Source: Clostridiales bacterium
Lineage (GTDB): Bacteria; Bacillota; Clostridia; Lachnospirales; Lachnospiraceae
Length of the DNA stretch: 64,000 nucleotides
Assembly: GCA_019423795.1 (NCBI GenBank)
Contig: JAHZAT010000024.1
Coordinates: 1-64,000, forward strand
Reading direction: 5' to 3'
Part shown: piece by piece, positions 44,624 to 53,662 of the stretch
Layout: the number at the start of each line of letters is the position of its first letter
How positions within the stretch are numbered: the first letter of the stretch is position 1
Notes under the pieces: generated by a model
Databases searched by the model: none
The model's input: only the letters and a program-made list of their open reading frames with translations
What the model was told of the DNA's origin: nothing
Program-made: the position numbers and the translations under genes

Positions 44624-45481
44624 TTATGCCTCTTTTATTTCCTCTGGAACTTCCAAAGAAATCTTTCCTAATTTCCCATTTCTGAATTCTTCTAGCAGAA
44701 TCTTGGATGCTTTTTCGTAATCTAATTCATTTCCTTTCATCTTACAATTACGATTCATTGCAACCTGCTCTAAAATCTTCACTTTGTCTTCGCTTTCATC
44801 TACCTGATAACGATCTGCTAAAATTCCTTTATAATGATTTTTCAGATATTCGATCAGTTCAATTGCCATTTCATCTTGATTTAAAATCTCATCTCTGATA
44901 GACCCGATCAATGCAAGACGTAATCCAACCTGCTGATCTTCAAATTTAGGCCACAAAATCCCTGGTGTGTCTAATAATTCAATATTTTTATTTAACTTGA
45001 TCCATTGTTTTCCTTTTGTAACACCTGGTTTATTTCCTGTCTTTGTACAGGCTTTTCCAACCAGACTATTAATAAAGGTTGACTTCCCAACGTTTGGAAT
45101 TCCTGCGATCATTGCTCTGATCGGACGATTTTTAATTCCTCGTTTTCTGTCTCTTTCTAATTTTTCTTTGCACGCATCCATGACGATCGCCTGTGTCCCT
45201 TTGACACCTTTTCCGGATCTTGCATTTGTCCTTGCTACATAAAATCCTTTTTCTTTAAAATATTCTTCCCATTGTGCAGTCACTCGTTCATCCGCCATAT
45301 CTGTCTTATTTAATAAGATCAGTCTTGATTTATTCGCTGCTAACTGGTCAATATCAGGGTTCCTGCTGCTTAGTGGAATTCTTGCATCCACAAGCTCGAT
45401 CATGATATCGATCAGTTTCATATTTTCCTGCATCATACGTTTTGCTTTGGTCATATGACCTGGGTACCACTGAAAATCCAT
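44624..45481 (-). CDS. rbgA: Ribosome biogenesis GTPase RbgA (YlqF)
   Basis: Circularly permuted GTPase required for late 50S assembly. 285 residues, starting MDFQWYPGHMTKAKRMM, G4 NKTDMAD (about 58-64) before G1 GIPNVGKSTFINSL (about 127-140), then G3 DTPGILWP, the permuted order. C-terminal RNA-binding domain. Two lepB genes flank it. GGAAGGAG precedes ATG. Confidence 0.97.
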   Translation of the reverse strand: MDFQWYPGHMTKAKRMMQENMKLIDIMIELVDARIPLSSRNPDIDQLAANKSRLILLNKTDMADERVTAQWEEYFKEKGFYVARTNARSGKGVKGTQAIVMDACKEKLERDRKRGIKNRPIRAMIAGIPNVGKSTFINSLVGKACTKTGNKPGVTKGKQWIKLNKNIELLDTPGILWPKFEDQQVGLRLALIGSIRDEILNQDEMAIELIEYLKNHYKGILADRYQVDESEDKVKILEQVAMNRNCKMKGNELDYEKASKILLEEFRNGKLGKISLEVPEEIKEA

Positions 45482-45505
45482 TTTTCTATCTCCTTCCCTC
45501 TGTTA

Positions 45506-46051
45506 TCACTGCCAGTATTTGATACCGACTTTTCCAACAATATTTGATCTTTTTATATTTCCAACACTTGCACTTCTGGAGTCCTCACTATTATTGTAGT
45601 TATCTCCTACGACAAAGTACTGTTCGCTCTTTAATGTAATTTCTTCTGATGCAAGTCCTGCGGATAAAATCTTTTGACTGGAATATGCTTTTGTTTTCTT
45701 TCCATTTACATAAATTCGTCCATTCTTGATCTGAACTTTTTCTCCAGGAAGTCCAACAACTCGTTTTACATAATAATTTCCATTCTTATCATCTGCCTTA
45801 AATACGATCACATCATATCTACTTGGTCCCTTGATCTGATAGATCAAACGATTTACCAGATGCTTTTCACCTTTTTTGATCGATGGTGACATTGAATCTC
45901 CCTGAATCGTAAAACTGAAACATACGAATCGCACGATCAAAAATGCAAGTAACACAACACCTACAAATTTAAGTGCATATTGAATAATAATTTCTCTTTG
46001 CTGACGTTGTTTCTTACGCATCTGATAGGTCATTGTATATCCTTTCCTCAT
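45506..46051 (-). CDS. lepB: Signal peptidase I (first copy)
   Basis: Paralogue of the signal peptidase encoded 0.9 kb downstream, 181 residues. N-terminal helix (about 24-44), Ser in IQGDSMSPSI (about 53), Lys in YYVKRVVGLPGE, and GDNYNNSEDSR. Start at the ATG at 46051 (AAAGGAG 6 bases upstream); an in-frame ATG six codons later also has a good site (AAAGGA), so either or both may be used. Its basic N-terminus (KKQRQQR) sets it apart from the second copy. Confidence 0.92.
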   Translation of the reverse strand: MRKGYTMTYQMRKKQRQQREIIIQYALKFVGVVLLAFLIVRFVCFSFTIQGDSMSPSIKKGEKHLVNRLIYQIKGPSRYDVIVFKADDKNGNYYVKRVVGLPGEKVQIKNGRIYVNGKKTKAYSSQKILSAGLASEEITLKSEQYFVVGDNYNNSEDSRSASVGNIKRSNIVGKVGIKYWQ

Positions 46052-46110
46052 AGAGAACTCCTTTCCTTATATAATTTCTCTGTGTGATATTATATAGCAA
46101 AATCCTATAT

Positions 46111-46144
46111 AATAAAACAGGGATAAGCTTATACAGCCTATCCC
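46111..46144 (-). terminator. Terminator downstream of rplS
   Basis: Stem GGGATA-GCT/AGC-TATCCC (46120-46144) followed by GTTTTATT on the minus strand, about 25 bases past the rplS stop codon. Confidence 0.7.
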
Positions 46145-46168
46145 TCTCTTTTGATAATCTCTGTCTGA

Positions 46169-46516
46169 TTATACTCTTTCTTTTACTTTTGCTGCTTTAC
46201 CAACACGATCACGTAAGTAGTATAATTTAGCACGTCTTACTTTACCACGTCTTACTACTTCAATCTTTTCGATGATTGGAGAATGTACTGGCCATGTTTT
46301 TTCAACACCAACACCACTTGCCTGTTTTCTTACAGTAAATGTTTCGCGTGCTCCACCATTCTGTCTTTTGATGACTGTTCCTTCGAAAACCTGGATTCTT
46401 TCACGGTTTCCTTCTTTTACTTTCGCGTGAACTCTTACAGTGTCTCCTGTTTTGAATTCAGCAACTTCTCTTAACTGTGCATCTTCGATGCTTTTAATAA
46501 TATCCTGTGCGCTCAT
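46169..46516 (-). CDS. rplS: 50S ribosomal protein L19
   Basis: Ribosomal protein at the 30S-50S interface. 115 residues: IIKSIEDAQLREVAEF, GDTVRVHAKVKEGNRERIQVFEG and the C-terminal GKVRRAKLYYLRDRVGKAAKVKER are diagnostic. Start at ATG 46516 with AAGGAGG upstream; the frame extends 21 codons further but without a site. A gap of about 170 bases to the preceding gene may hold its promoter or leader; I cannot confirm an L19 leader. Confidence 0.97.
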   Translation of the reverse strand: MSAQDIIKSIEDAQLREVAEFKTGDTVRVHAKVKEGNRERIQVFEGTVIKRQNGGARETFTVRKQASGVGVEKTWPVHSPIIEKIEVVRRGKVRRAKLYYLRDRVGKAAKVKERV

Positions 46517-46686
46517 TGTTGTTCCTCCTTGAACGTTTTTAGATGTTCTTAATACCAAATGTAACAGAGGACCATCCATATTTATAACAACTTGAACATA
46601 TTATCATATTTTTTTGTATGCTGCAAGCCTTTTTTTGTATTTTTTTCAATTCAGATATCTTTATATGCTTGCTCTATATATTAGTA

Positions 46687-47526
46687 TTAAATTAATACAA
46701 ATTTCTCCATCGCCTTGGCAACACCATTTTTCTCATTCGTTACCGTAATATAATCTGCAATCTCTTTTATTTCATCGATTCCATTTTCCATGGCTACAGA
46801 AAATCCTGAGCATTCTAACAATTCCCTGTCATTATCTGCATCTCCACAGCCCATGACCTCTTCCCTTTTAATTCCAAGACTCTTAGCCAAATGAAGAAGC
46901 CCATCTCCTTTATTACATCCTTTTTTGGATATTTCAATGTTCTTTGGAAGAGAACTTGAATACTGGATATCATCAAATCTTTCTAATGCTTTCCAGACCT
47001 TTGCTCTTTCTTCCTTTGTACGAAATAATAAAGTTATTTTCTCTACTGTTTCCGTCTTGTCATGTTCTTTTAAAAAATCTTCCAGATCATTGATCAGTTT
47101 TCTTGAATTATGAATGATCGCTTTCGTATTAGAATCTAATTGATAATAATCAACATTTTCCATGTCTTTTCTCGCAGCATATGATTGTCCATTCATACTG
47201 TAACTTTGCATTACATCAAATTGTTTTAGAAAATCCATTAATTCCAAAATCCTTTTTTGCTCAAACTGATTTTTATAAAGAACTTTCTTTTCTTTTAAAT
47301 CATAGATTGTCGCCCCATTACTGAAAATCCCATAACGGATTTCTTCCATATCTTTTAATTCTTGTGGAAGTGCATTGACCGCTCGTCCTGTTGCAGGTGC
47401 AAAAACAACACCTTGACTAACCGCACGTCGGATGACATTCTGTGTATATTGTGTGATCTTACGTTCTCTATTTAAAAGGGTTCCATCCATATCAACCGCA
47501 ACAAGTCTGATCTTACTTGTTCCCAT
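46687..47526 (-). CDS. Cof-type HAD hydrolase
   Basis: Cof/YidA-like HAD phosphatase with a C2 cap, about 279 residues. Motif I AVDMDGTLLN (catalytic Asp, about 11-20), KKGCNKGDGLLHLAKSLGI with the motif III Lys, and MGCGDADNDRELLE (motif IV). Substrates are usually sugar phosphates or FMN and cannot be predicted. It begins within the last codons of trmD (14-base overlap), so it may be cotranscribed; the relation to ribosomal genes is not functional as far as known. Confidence 0.9.
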   Translation of the reverse strand: MGTSKIRLVAVDMDGTLLNRERKITQYTQNVIRRAVSQGVVFAPATGRAVNALPQELKDMEEIRYGIFSNGATIYDLKEKKVLYKNQFEQKRILELMDFLKQFDVMQSYSMNGQSYAARKDMENVDYYQLDSNTKAIIHNSRKLINDLEDFLKEHDKTETVEKITLLFRTKEERAKVWKALERFDDIQYSSSLPKNIEISKKGCNKGDGLLHLAKSLGIKREEVMGCGDADNDRELLECSGFSVAMENGIDEIKEIADYITVTNEKNGVAKAMEKFVLI

Positions 47527-48232
47527 TGTTTTCTTCCATCTCCTTCTCATATGCTTTCCAAAGATCTGGTCTTCTCTCTTTGGTTCGTTTCACTGACTGT
47601 TCATGTCTCCATTTGCGGATATTCTCATGATGCCCTGAGAGAAGGACTTCTGGTACTTCTTTATCTAAGAATACAGGTGGTCTTGTGTACTGCGGATATT
47701 CAAGCAATCCATTTTCAAAGGATTCATCCCCTGCGGAATCATCATTATGTAAGACTCCTGGAACCAGTCTTGAAATCGAATCAATCATAACCATTGCTGG
47801 AAGTTCACCTCCAGTCAATACATAATCCCCAATAGATACATAATCTGTAACGATCTCTTCTAAAACTCTCTCATCGATTCCTTCATAATGTCCACATAAA
47901 AAGACCAATTCTTCTTCCTTTGCAAGTTCTTTTGCCATCTCCTGATGAAACGTTGTTCCCTGCGGAGTCAAATAAACGACTCTTGGCTTTTTCTTCATGT
48001 TTTTTGTAAGATCTTTATACGCACGATAAACCGGCTCCGGCTGCATCACAAGTCCAGCTCCACCTCCATATGGATAATCATCTACTTTCATATGCTTATT
48101 GGTAGAATAATCACGGATATTAACCGCATTGATCTCAAGAAGTCCTGCATCGATCGCTCTGCCGATAATACTTGTATTAAGCCCATCCATTACCATCTTT
48201 GGAAACAATGTTAATATATGAAATCTATTCAT
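47513..48232 (-). CDS. trmD: tRNA (guanine(37)-N1)-methyltransferase
   Basis: SPOUT-class enzyme making m1G37 in tRNA, preventing frameshifting. 239 residues, knotted core with DYPYGGGAGLVMQPEPVY (about 50-67), FLCGHYEGIDERV and the SAM-site YVLTGGELPAM, then EYPQYTRPPVF. Overlaps rimM by 8 bases as in the conserved rimM-trmD-rplS cluster. Confidence 0.97.
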   Translation of the reverse strand: MNRFHILTLFPKMVMDGLNTSIIGRAIDAGLLEINAVNIRDYSTNKHMKVDDYPYGGGAGLVMQPEPVYRAYKDLTKNMKKKPRVVYLTPQGTTFHQEMAKELAKEEELVFLCGHYEGIDERVLEEIVTDYVSIGDYVLTGGELPAMVMIDSISRLVPGVLHNDDSAGDESFENGLLEYPQYTRPPVFLDKEVPEVLLSGHHENIRKWRHEQSVKRTKERRPDLWKAYEKEMEENNGNK

Positions 48233-48740
48233 CTAATAATCCTTTCATCACATGAACTGTAATCTCGCCTTTTTGAAGATCTACTTTCTTGATACATTCT
48301 CTGATCGCCGGAAGCAAAATTTCTTTCCCATCTTCCATTTTCACTTCATAGACATCATTTGCACCCGTCTGTAAAACATCTGTTAATTTTCCAAGAACTT
48401 CTCCATTATCCTCTCTGATCACAGAAAGGCCGATCAGATCTGCAATAAAGTATTCATCTTTACCAAGAGGCACTGCCTGATCTCTTGTAACAAACAGTCC
48501 TTTTCTCTTATACATCTCTACTTCATTAATATTTGTAAATTCTTTAAATTTTAAAACTGGCTGATTCTTTACGAATTTACATGATACTACATGTAATAAT
48601 TTTCTTTCTTTTCCTGTATCTAAATATACTTCTTTTAATTTCTTAAATCGTTTGATATCATCTGTCATCGGAAATACTTTGACTTCCCCTGCGATACCAT
48701 GTGTGTTCGCGATCGCTCCTACTTGTAAGAATTCTTCCAT
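48225..48740 (-). CDS. rimM: Ribosome maturation factor RimM
   Basis: Assists maturation of the 30S head domain. About 171 residues: N-terminal barrel with VGAIANTHGIAGEVKVFP and a C-terminal PRC-barrel (YFIADLIGLSV...VLGKLTDVLQTGANDVYEV). Start at ATG 48740 (AAAGGA upstream). The usual upstream partners rpsP (S16) and khpA are absent: only an interspersed repeat and a metE-like fragment lie there, so the operon is broken at its 5' side. Confidence 0.95.
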   Translation of the reverse strand: MEEFLQVGAIANTHGIAGEVKVFPMTDDIKRFKKLKEVYLDTGKERKLLHVVSCKFVKNQPVLKFKEFTNINEVEMYKRKGLFVTRDQAVPLGKDEYFIADLIGLSVIREDNGEVLGKLTDVLQTGANDVYEVKMEDGKEILLPAIRECIKKVDLQKGEITVHVMKGLLDE

Positions 48741-48817
48741 AAGTTTAATTCCTTTCATTTATTTTCTTCTTATTTATTGTATAGAAAGGTTTGGGAAAAC
48801 TCAACTAGTTTTTTTCA

Positions 48818-48930
48818 TGACAGAAGATATGAAGTTTGAATGTATCTCAAACTTCTCATCAAATCAGTGTTCTTAAGTTCCTTTGATCTTCTGTTAACGA
48901 ATACAAAAGCCTACCATCGCAAATTAGAAT
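48818..48930 (+). repeat. Interspersed palindromic element, copy 4 (deleted centre)
   Basis: Short copy: left module GACAGAAGATATGAAGTTTG and CTTCTGTTAACGAATACAAAA, then directly the right end CCTACCATCGCAAATTAGAAT, whose last base abuts the stop codon (48931-48933, complement) of the metE-like fragment. The whole palindrome and the TAGTGATTTGAATAG centre found in the other copies are missing, which is why it is only about 110 bases. Confidence 0.55.
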
Positions 48931-49233
48931 TTATCCCCACACTTCTTCTGCGATTTCTTTTACAAGTTTAAGTTTTGCCCACTGCTGTTCTTCTGTCAGT
49001 TTATTTCCGATCTCGCATGACGCGAATCCGCACTGTGGGCTTAAATATAGGCGGTCAAGTAGTACATATTTTGCTGCTTCATGAATTCTTGCGATCACTT
49101 TTTCTTTGTCTTCTGGTTCTGGTGTTTTTGTAGTCACTAGTCCTAAAACTACTTTCTTATCTCCGCTTACTTTCGCAAGTGGCGCAAATCCTCCTGATCT
49201 CTTATCATCATATTCCAGATAATATGCATTGAC
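48931..49233 (-). pseudogene. Cobalamin-independent methionine synthase-like, C-terminal fragment
   Basis: 3' remnant of a MetE C-terminal-domain (vitamin-B12-independent methionine synthase or YxjG-like) gene. The last 100 or so codons are open and encode the zinc-ligand region YLSPQCGFASCEIGNKLTEE and the terminus LVKEIAEEVWG, preceded by YYLEYDDKRSGGFAPLAKV. Upstream of about 49233 the frame breaks and unrelated sequence follows (RIDYVRVDTHRDNQ in another frame). At least two-thirds of the gene, including the other metal ligands, is missing, so no activity is expected. Confidence 0.85.
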
Positions 49234-49398
49234 TGATTATCTCTGTGCGTATCAACTCTTACATAATCGATCCTGGTTCCAATGTCCATTCTTAATCACC
49301 TGATACGTCGGTAAATTCTCTAGCTACTCTTCTGATCGTTTATTTATTTTTTATCATATACTCGAAATCTACAGTTGGCCAATTACAAAATTTAAAAT
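49234..49398. other. Junk interval between the metE fragment and pepD
   Basis: About 165 bases with no gene. It contains the broken continuation of the metE-like fragment and, at 49375-49398, the TTGGCCAAttacaaaatttaaaat motif that abuts the pepD stop codon and recurs after the U32-like gene. Confidence 0.5.
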
Positions 49399-50847
49399 TT
49401 ATTTCAATGCCGCCAATGTCTTAACAACCAGTTCCCATGTACGTTCCGTAGATGAAATACTCAATACTTCATTTGTCGTATGAATATGTTCCATCTGAGG
49501 ACCAAAGGATACCGCATCAAGTCCTGGTAATTTTGAAGCAAAGATTCCACATTCCAGTCCTGCATGAATTCCTTCAACCACAGGTTCTTCTCCATTGTAT
49601 AAATCTTTGTATGCCTCAACCATAACTTCACGTAGTCTGGAATCTGCTTTATACTCCCATCCTGGATATGGTCCTACGATTTCTATCTCTCCACCTAATG
49701 TTTCAGACAGAGATGTCAATTGAGCGATCAGATACTGTTTCTCTGTTTCACTGGAACTTCTAACTGCAAATGTCATCTGTACTTCAGAATCTTTCGTTAT
49801 TAAAATTCCCATATTTAGTGATGTCTGTACCAATCCTTCAATCTCTGGATTCATTCTCTGAACACCATTTGGCATATGAACCATTGCAGTCACTACTGCA
49901 AATGTTGTATCTTCTGTAAATGTCTCTACGTCAGCAGTTTCTTTTACATTTACTGTTAATCTTGCACCAGGATCTGTCACTTTATATTCTTCTTTGATCT
50001 GTGCAAATGTATTTTCAATGATCTGTTTTGCTTCTTCTACTTCTTCTGGAAGTACTGCAACAGATGCTTCGCTGAATTTCGCGATCGCATTGTCTTTTTC
50101 TCCACCATTTACTGAAACAAGCTGCATTTCAACCTCATTGAACAAACTTAACAACACTCTTGCCATTGCACAGTTTGCATTCATACGTCCTTTGATGATC
50201 TCAACTCCAGAATGTCCACCTGTAAATCCATCCATTTTAATCTCGATGACTGATGCATTGACTGTTTCTGTCTCATATGGAATCTTGCAGATCACAGATG
50301 CTCCACCTGCACAGCTGACTGTGAATACGCCCTCATCTTCAGAGTCCATATTCATAAATAAACGTCCTTTCAGATCAGAAACATCAATGGTTGCTGCTCC
50401 TAACATACCGATTTCTTCATTGACTGTGAAAATCGCTTCAATCGGTGGATGTGCCATTTCTTCATCATCTAATACGGCAAGTGTGTATGCAACGGCGATT
50501 CCATCATCTCCACCTAAGGAAGTTCCTTTGGCTAAAATATAATCTCCATCAATTTCTAAGTCTAATCCTTCTTTTTCCATATCTTTGTCGCAGTCTGATT
50601 CTTTCACTGCTACCATATCCATATGTCCCTGAAGGATGACTGGATCAGAATCTTCATACCCTTTTGATCCATCTTTCCAGATGATCACATTTAAATCTTC
50701 ATCCTGTCTGTATTTTAATCCATGTGCTTTCGCAAAATCTACCAGATAATCACTGATCTGCTGTAAATTTCTTGACCCATGAGGGATTGCACAAATCTCC
50801 TCAAAATATTGAAATACTTTGTTTGGCTGTAATTCTCCTAATACTGA
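49399..50847 (-). CDS. pepD: Aminoacyl-histidine dipeptidase (beta-Ala-His dipeptidase, M20 family)
   Basis: Cytosolic zinc dipeptidase of the M20C family that releases amino acids from dipeptides such as carnosine or cysteinylglycine. 482 residues from ATG 50847 (GGAGG 8 bases upstream; a 19-codon longer frame lacks a site). Metal ligands appear in LQGHMDMVAV (about 78-87), GTSLGGDDGIAVAYT and NEEIGMLGA (Glu-Glu); the lid domain is in the middle, then HAGLECGIF. The start of the preceding small gene's frame overlaps the longer version. Confidence 0.93.
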   Translation of the reverse strand, partial: SVLGELQPNKVFQYFEEICAIPHGSRNLQQISDYLVDFAKAHGLKYRQDEDLNVIIWKDGSKGYEDSDPVILQGHMDMVAVKESDCDKDMEKEGLDLEIDGDYILAKGTSLGGDDGIAVAYTLAVLDDEEMAHPPIEAIFTVNEEIGMLGAATIDVSDLKGRLFMNMDSEDEGVFTVSCAGGASVICKIPYETETVNASVIEIKMDGFTGGHSGVEIIKGRMNANCAMARVLLSLFNEVEMQLVSVNGGEKDNAIAKFSEASVAVLPEEVEEAKQIIENTFAQIKEEYKVTDPGARLTVNVKETADVETFTEDTTFAVVTAMVHMPNGVQRMNPEIEGLVQTSLNMGILITKDSEVQMTFAVRSSSETEKQYLIAQLTSLSETLGGEIEIVGPYPGWEYKADSRLREVMVEAYKDLYNGEEPVVEGIHAGLECGIFASKLPGLDAVSFGPQMEHIHTTNEVLSISSTERTWELVVKTLAALK

Positions 50848-50863
50848 CATCTCTATGTCCTCC

Positions 50864-51208
50864 TTATTTTTTATGCATTTTATAACGACTACCCTCTTTT
50901 TCAAGCTGGTTCGTCTTCAGCATATATTCTACAAGTTTTTTTGCATAGTCTCTCTTATCCTTTACAACCGCTCTATTTCTTGAAAATGGCTGTTTTGCTT
51001 CGAGACCTTCGCAAATTTGTTCCACTTGTGAAATTGTAATGTATTCATTTTGTTTTAAATACTTTTTTATTTTATCCTGTCCTTTGCTAAAAAGCAAATT
51101 CATCAGGTCATTTGTCTGATTCTTTTGTTTAACGATTCCCCATCCATATAGGATCATCGTCGCTATGGCAAATAAAACAATACCTATGATCGCTGTTGAT
51201 AATTTCAT
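50864..51208 (-). CDS. Hypothetical protein with N-terminal membrane helix
   Basis: Unrecognised 114-residue protein. A transmembrane segment at about 3-22 is followed by a polar domain of about 90 residues that is rich in Lys and Gln and could be a small winged helix (ITISQVEQICEG ... AKKLVEYMLKTNQLEKEGSRY). AAGGA precedes the ATG. It lies 26 bases after the PqqD-like gene and just before pepD, so the three may be cotranscribed. No function proposed. Confidence 0.6.
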   Translation of the reverse strand: MKLSTAIIGIVLFAIATMILYGWGIVKQKNQTNDLMNLLFSKGQDKIKKYLKQNEYITISQVEQICEGLEAKQPFSRNRAVVKDKRDYAKKLVEYMLKTNQLEKEGSRYKMHKK

Positions 51209-51234
51209 TTTAAATTCCTTTTACCTAATAAGGT

Positions 51235-51570
51235 TTATTCTTCAAAAATAATGTATTTGTTTCTTTCTAAAATTGCAAAATATTGTGACAATCTCTCGTA
51301 TAATTGTGTCGCTGCACCTTCATGAGCGCTTTCAAGTTCTTTCCCTATCTCGTAAATACTTTTCTTTCCATCGATCTTCTGCCACACAAAACTTCCATAT
51401 TCATCTAATTTGATGAAACTATATCGTGGCCTTTTAAACAATTTCTGTGCGATTGTATTATAGAATCCCTTATTTTCTACAGTGATTTCTACAATTCCAT
51501 CTTCTAATACTTCCCATTTCATATCATTGATCTTCGGGATATGATCAATATAATTCTTCTTATCTTTCAT
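51235..51570 (-). CDS. PqqD-family peptide-binding protein
   Basis: 111-residue protein with the PqqD fold: KLDEYGSFVWQKIDGKKSIYEIGKEL and the last helix QYFAILERNKYIIFEE. PqqD-like domains bind leader peptides of ribosomally made modified peptides, but many stand-alone members exist with no RiPP genes near. No radical-SAM or precursor gene is adjacent here, so a RiPP role is not supported. Start at ATG 51570 (AAAGGTGA upstream). Confidence 0.75.
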   Translation of the reverse strand: MKDKKNYIDHIPKINDMKWEVLEDGIVEITVENKGFYNTIAQKLFKRPRYSFIKLDEYGSFVWQKIDGKKSIYEIGKELESAHEGAATQLYERLSQYFAILERNKYIIFEE

Positions 51571-51588
51571 CAATTCACCTTTTTATTT

Positions 51589-51624
51589 AGAAAGCACTAC
51601 TGCATGATCGCAGCAGTGCTTTCT
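51589..51624 (-). terminator. Terminator downstream of the OPT transporter gene
   Basis: Near-perfect stem AGAAAGCACTGCTGC/GCAGTAGTGCTTTCT with a 6-base loop followed by AAATAAAAA; weak T-run on the minus strand but long stem. It separates the OPT gene from the PqqD-like gene. Confidence 0.7.
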
Positions 51625-51650
51625 TCTCACTGAAATACATATTTATTTTA

Positions 51651-53591
51651 TTATTTTTCTGCATCTACTTCAATCGTCTTTTTATTTCTTGTGAAGTAGA
51701 ATAGTGTAGCAAGTAATACTATAAACGCTACTAAACCAACCCAGTTGCCAGTCGTTTCAAAAGCTCCTCCATATACGGAAGAAAGATCGATCTTATCCGC
51801 AACATTAAATACTGCTAATACAGCAAGAAGGATACCAACGATACCTTCTCCTGCGATCATACCTGCCGCATAAAGGACACCTCTGTCTGATCCATCTTTT
51901 CTCGCTTTATCACTGTCGTATTTTTTCTTATTGTCAACAAACCAACGAATAACTCCACCAACCATGATTGGTGCACTTAAGTAAATTGGTAAATAAAGAC
52001 CAATAGAGAATGCTAATACTGGAATTCCAAGGATCTCAACAACAATGGCGATAAATGCTCCCATGAAGATCAATACCCATGGTAATGTACCACCCATAAC
52101 ACCTTCAACAACCATCTTCATCAAAGTTGCCTGTGGTGCAGGAATCTGGTCAGAACCGAATCCCCATGCTGCATTCAGAAGATACATAACTCCTCCAATT
52201 GCAAATGCTGCCACAATAGCACCGATCAATTCACCGATCTGCTGTAATCTAGGTGTCGCACCTACGATATAACCTGTCTTTAAATCCTGTGAAGTATCAC
52301 CAGCCATAGCTGCAATGATACAAATAACTGTACCAATGGAAATTGCTGATACCATACCTGTTGCTCCTGTATTACCAGTTGCTTTTAAGATAAATGTTGT
52401 TACGATCAGTGTTGCGATCGCCATACCTGATACTGGGTTATTGCTACTTCCTACAATACCAACCATTCTGGATGATACAGTTGCAAAGAAGAAACCAAAG
52501 ACAACGATCATCAATGCTCCTAAGAGGCTTACTGGAATCTCTGGTAATAACCAGATTAAAGCTGCAATGATCAATACTCCTCCAAGAACAACTTTCATAG
52601 ATAAATCCTGCTGCGTTCTTAGCTGACTATCACCTGTCTTACCAAATCCTTTCATGGCATGTCCAAATGTCTTAACCATAGTAGGAAATGTCTTGATCAA
52701 ACTGATCAGTCCACCTGCTGCTACAGCACCTGCACCGATATATCTGACATAATTACTCCAGATCTGAGAAGCAGATAACTGATTAAAAGCTAGTGCCTTT
52801 CCTGCTTCATCAACAACCTTTGATACAGAATCTCCACCAAAATAAGCGATTGCAGGAATTAACACAAGATATGATAACACACCACCTGCGAAAATATAAC
52901 TTGATACCTGTGCTCCACAGATATAACCTACACCTGCTAACGCTGGAAGGACATCCATACCAACAGAGGTTGTATAATTTCCCTGCATTGAGAATTGAAC
53001 TTCACTAGGGAAAAGTTTTAAACCATCTGCAATAAATTTATAAACTGCTGCAATTCCAAGTCCTGCAAATACAACTTTTGATTTGCTTCCACCCTGTTCT
53101 CCGGCTAAAAGTACTTCTGCACAAGCTGTTCCTTCAGGATAAGGAAGTGTTCCATGTTCTTCTACGATCAGGGCTGTACGAAGAGGTACCATAAAAAGTA
53201 CTCCTAAAATACCACCGCAAAGAGCGATCAATGCAATAGATACGAAAGATGGAGCACTCACTCCACTTCCTTTTTCTGATGCCCAGATAAAAATAGCAGG
53301 AATTGTAAAAATTGCTCCTGCCGCTAATGATTCACCTGCTGAACCAATTGTCTGTACCATGTTATTCTCAAGAATGGAATCTTTCTTTAAGATCATTCGG
53401 ATCACACCCATAGAAATAACTGCCGCTGGAATAGAGGCTGATACAGTCATACCAACTCTTAATCCTAAATAAGCGTTGGCACCACCAAATATAACCGCTA
53501 GGATCATACCAAGAATTACTGATGTAACTGTAAATTCAGGTAACACTTTATCTGCGGGAATAAATGGCTTAAAGTCATTTTTCTTTTCCAT
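51651..53591 (-). CDS. OPT-family oligopeptide transporter
   Basis: Polytopic secondary transporter of 646 residues with 14 to 16 predicted membrane segments, OPT superfamily (tetra- or oligopeptide, metal-peptide or siderophore uptake). Conserved LGMILAVIFGGANAYLGLRVG at the N-terminus and NNPVSGMAIATL in the middle are typical of bacterial OPT members. The nearby dipeptidase PepD could process imported peptides (inference). Own promoter upstream, terminator downstream. Confidence 0.93.
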   Translation of the reverse strand: MEKKNDFKPFIPADKVLPEFTVTSVILGMILAVIFGGANAYLGLRVGMTVSASIPAAVISMGVIRMILKKDSILENNMVQTIGSAGESLAAGAIFTIPAIFIWASEKGSGVSAPSFVSIALIALCGGILGVLFMVPLRTALIVEEHGTLPYPEGTACAEVLLAGEQGGSKSKVVFAGLGIAAVYKFIADGLKLFPSEVQFSMQGNYTTSVGMDVLPALAGVGYICGAQVSSYIFAGGVLSYLVLIPAIAYFGGDSVSKVVDEAGKALAFNQLSASQIWSNYVRYIGAGAVAAGGLISLIKTFPTMVKTFGHAMKGFGKTGDSQLRTQQDLSMKVVLGGVLIIAALIWLLPEIPVSLLGALMIVVFGFFFATVSSRMVGIVGSSNNPVSGMAIATLIVTTFILKATGNTGATGMVSAISIGTVICIIAAMAGDTSQDLKTGYIVGATPRLQQIGELIGAIVAAFAIGGVMYLLNAAWGFGSDQIPAPQATLMKMVVEGVMGGTLPWVLIFMGAFIAIVVEILGIPVLAFSIGLYLPIYLSAPIMVGGVIRWFVDNKKKYDSDKARKDGSDRGVLYAAGMIAGEGIVGILLAVLAVFNVADKIDLSSVYGGAFETTGNWVGLVAFIVLLATLFYFTRNKKTIEVDAEK

Positions 53592-53633
53592 TTTTCTCTC
53601 CTATTTTCAATATATATTTCACTGTATCTCTCT

Positions 53634-53662
53634 ATTATACTAAATTGTTGAAGAAAATGGAA
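53634..53662 (-). promoter_or_regulatory. Probable promoter of the OPT transporter gene
   Basis: TATAAT (53634-53639) with a weak -35 TTCCAT (53657-53662) at 17 bases spacing, about 45 bases before the start. Confidence 0.5.

Noticed and set aside
46517..46640. L19 (rplS) autoregulatory leader
   Set aside because: The interval could hold one, but I could not identify the conserved structure by eye.
51235..51570. RiPP biosynthetic locus around the PqqD-like gene
   Set aside because: No radical-SAM enzyme, precursor peptide or peptidase/exporter genes are adjacent; the neighbours are an OPT transporter, a hypothetical protein and pepD.
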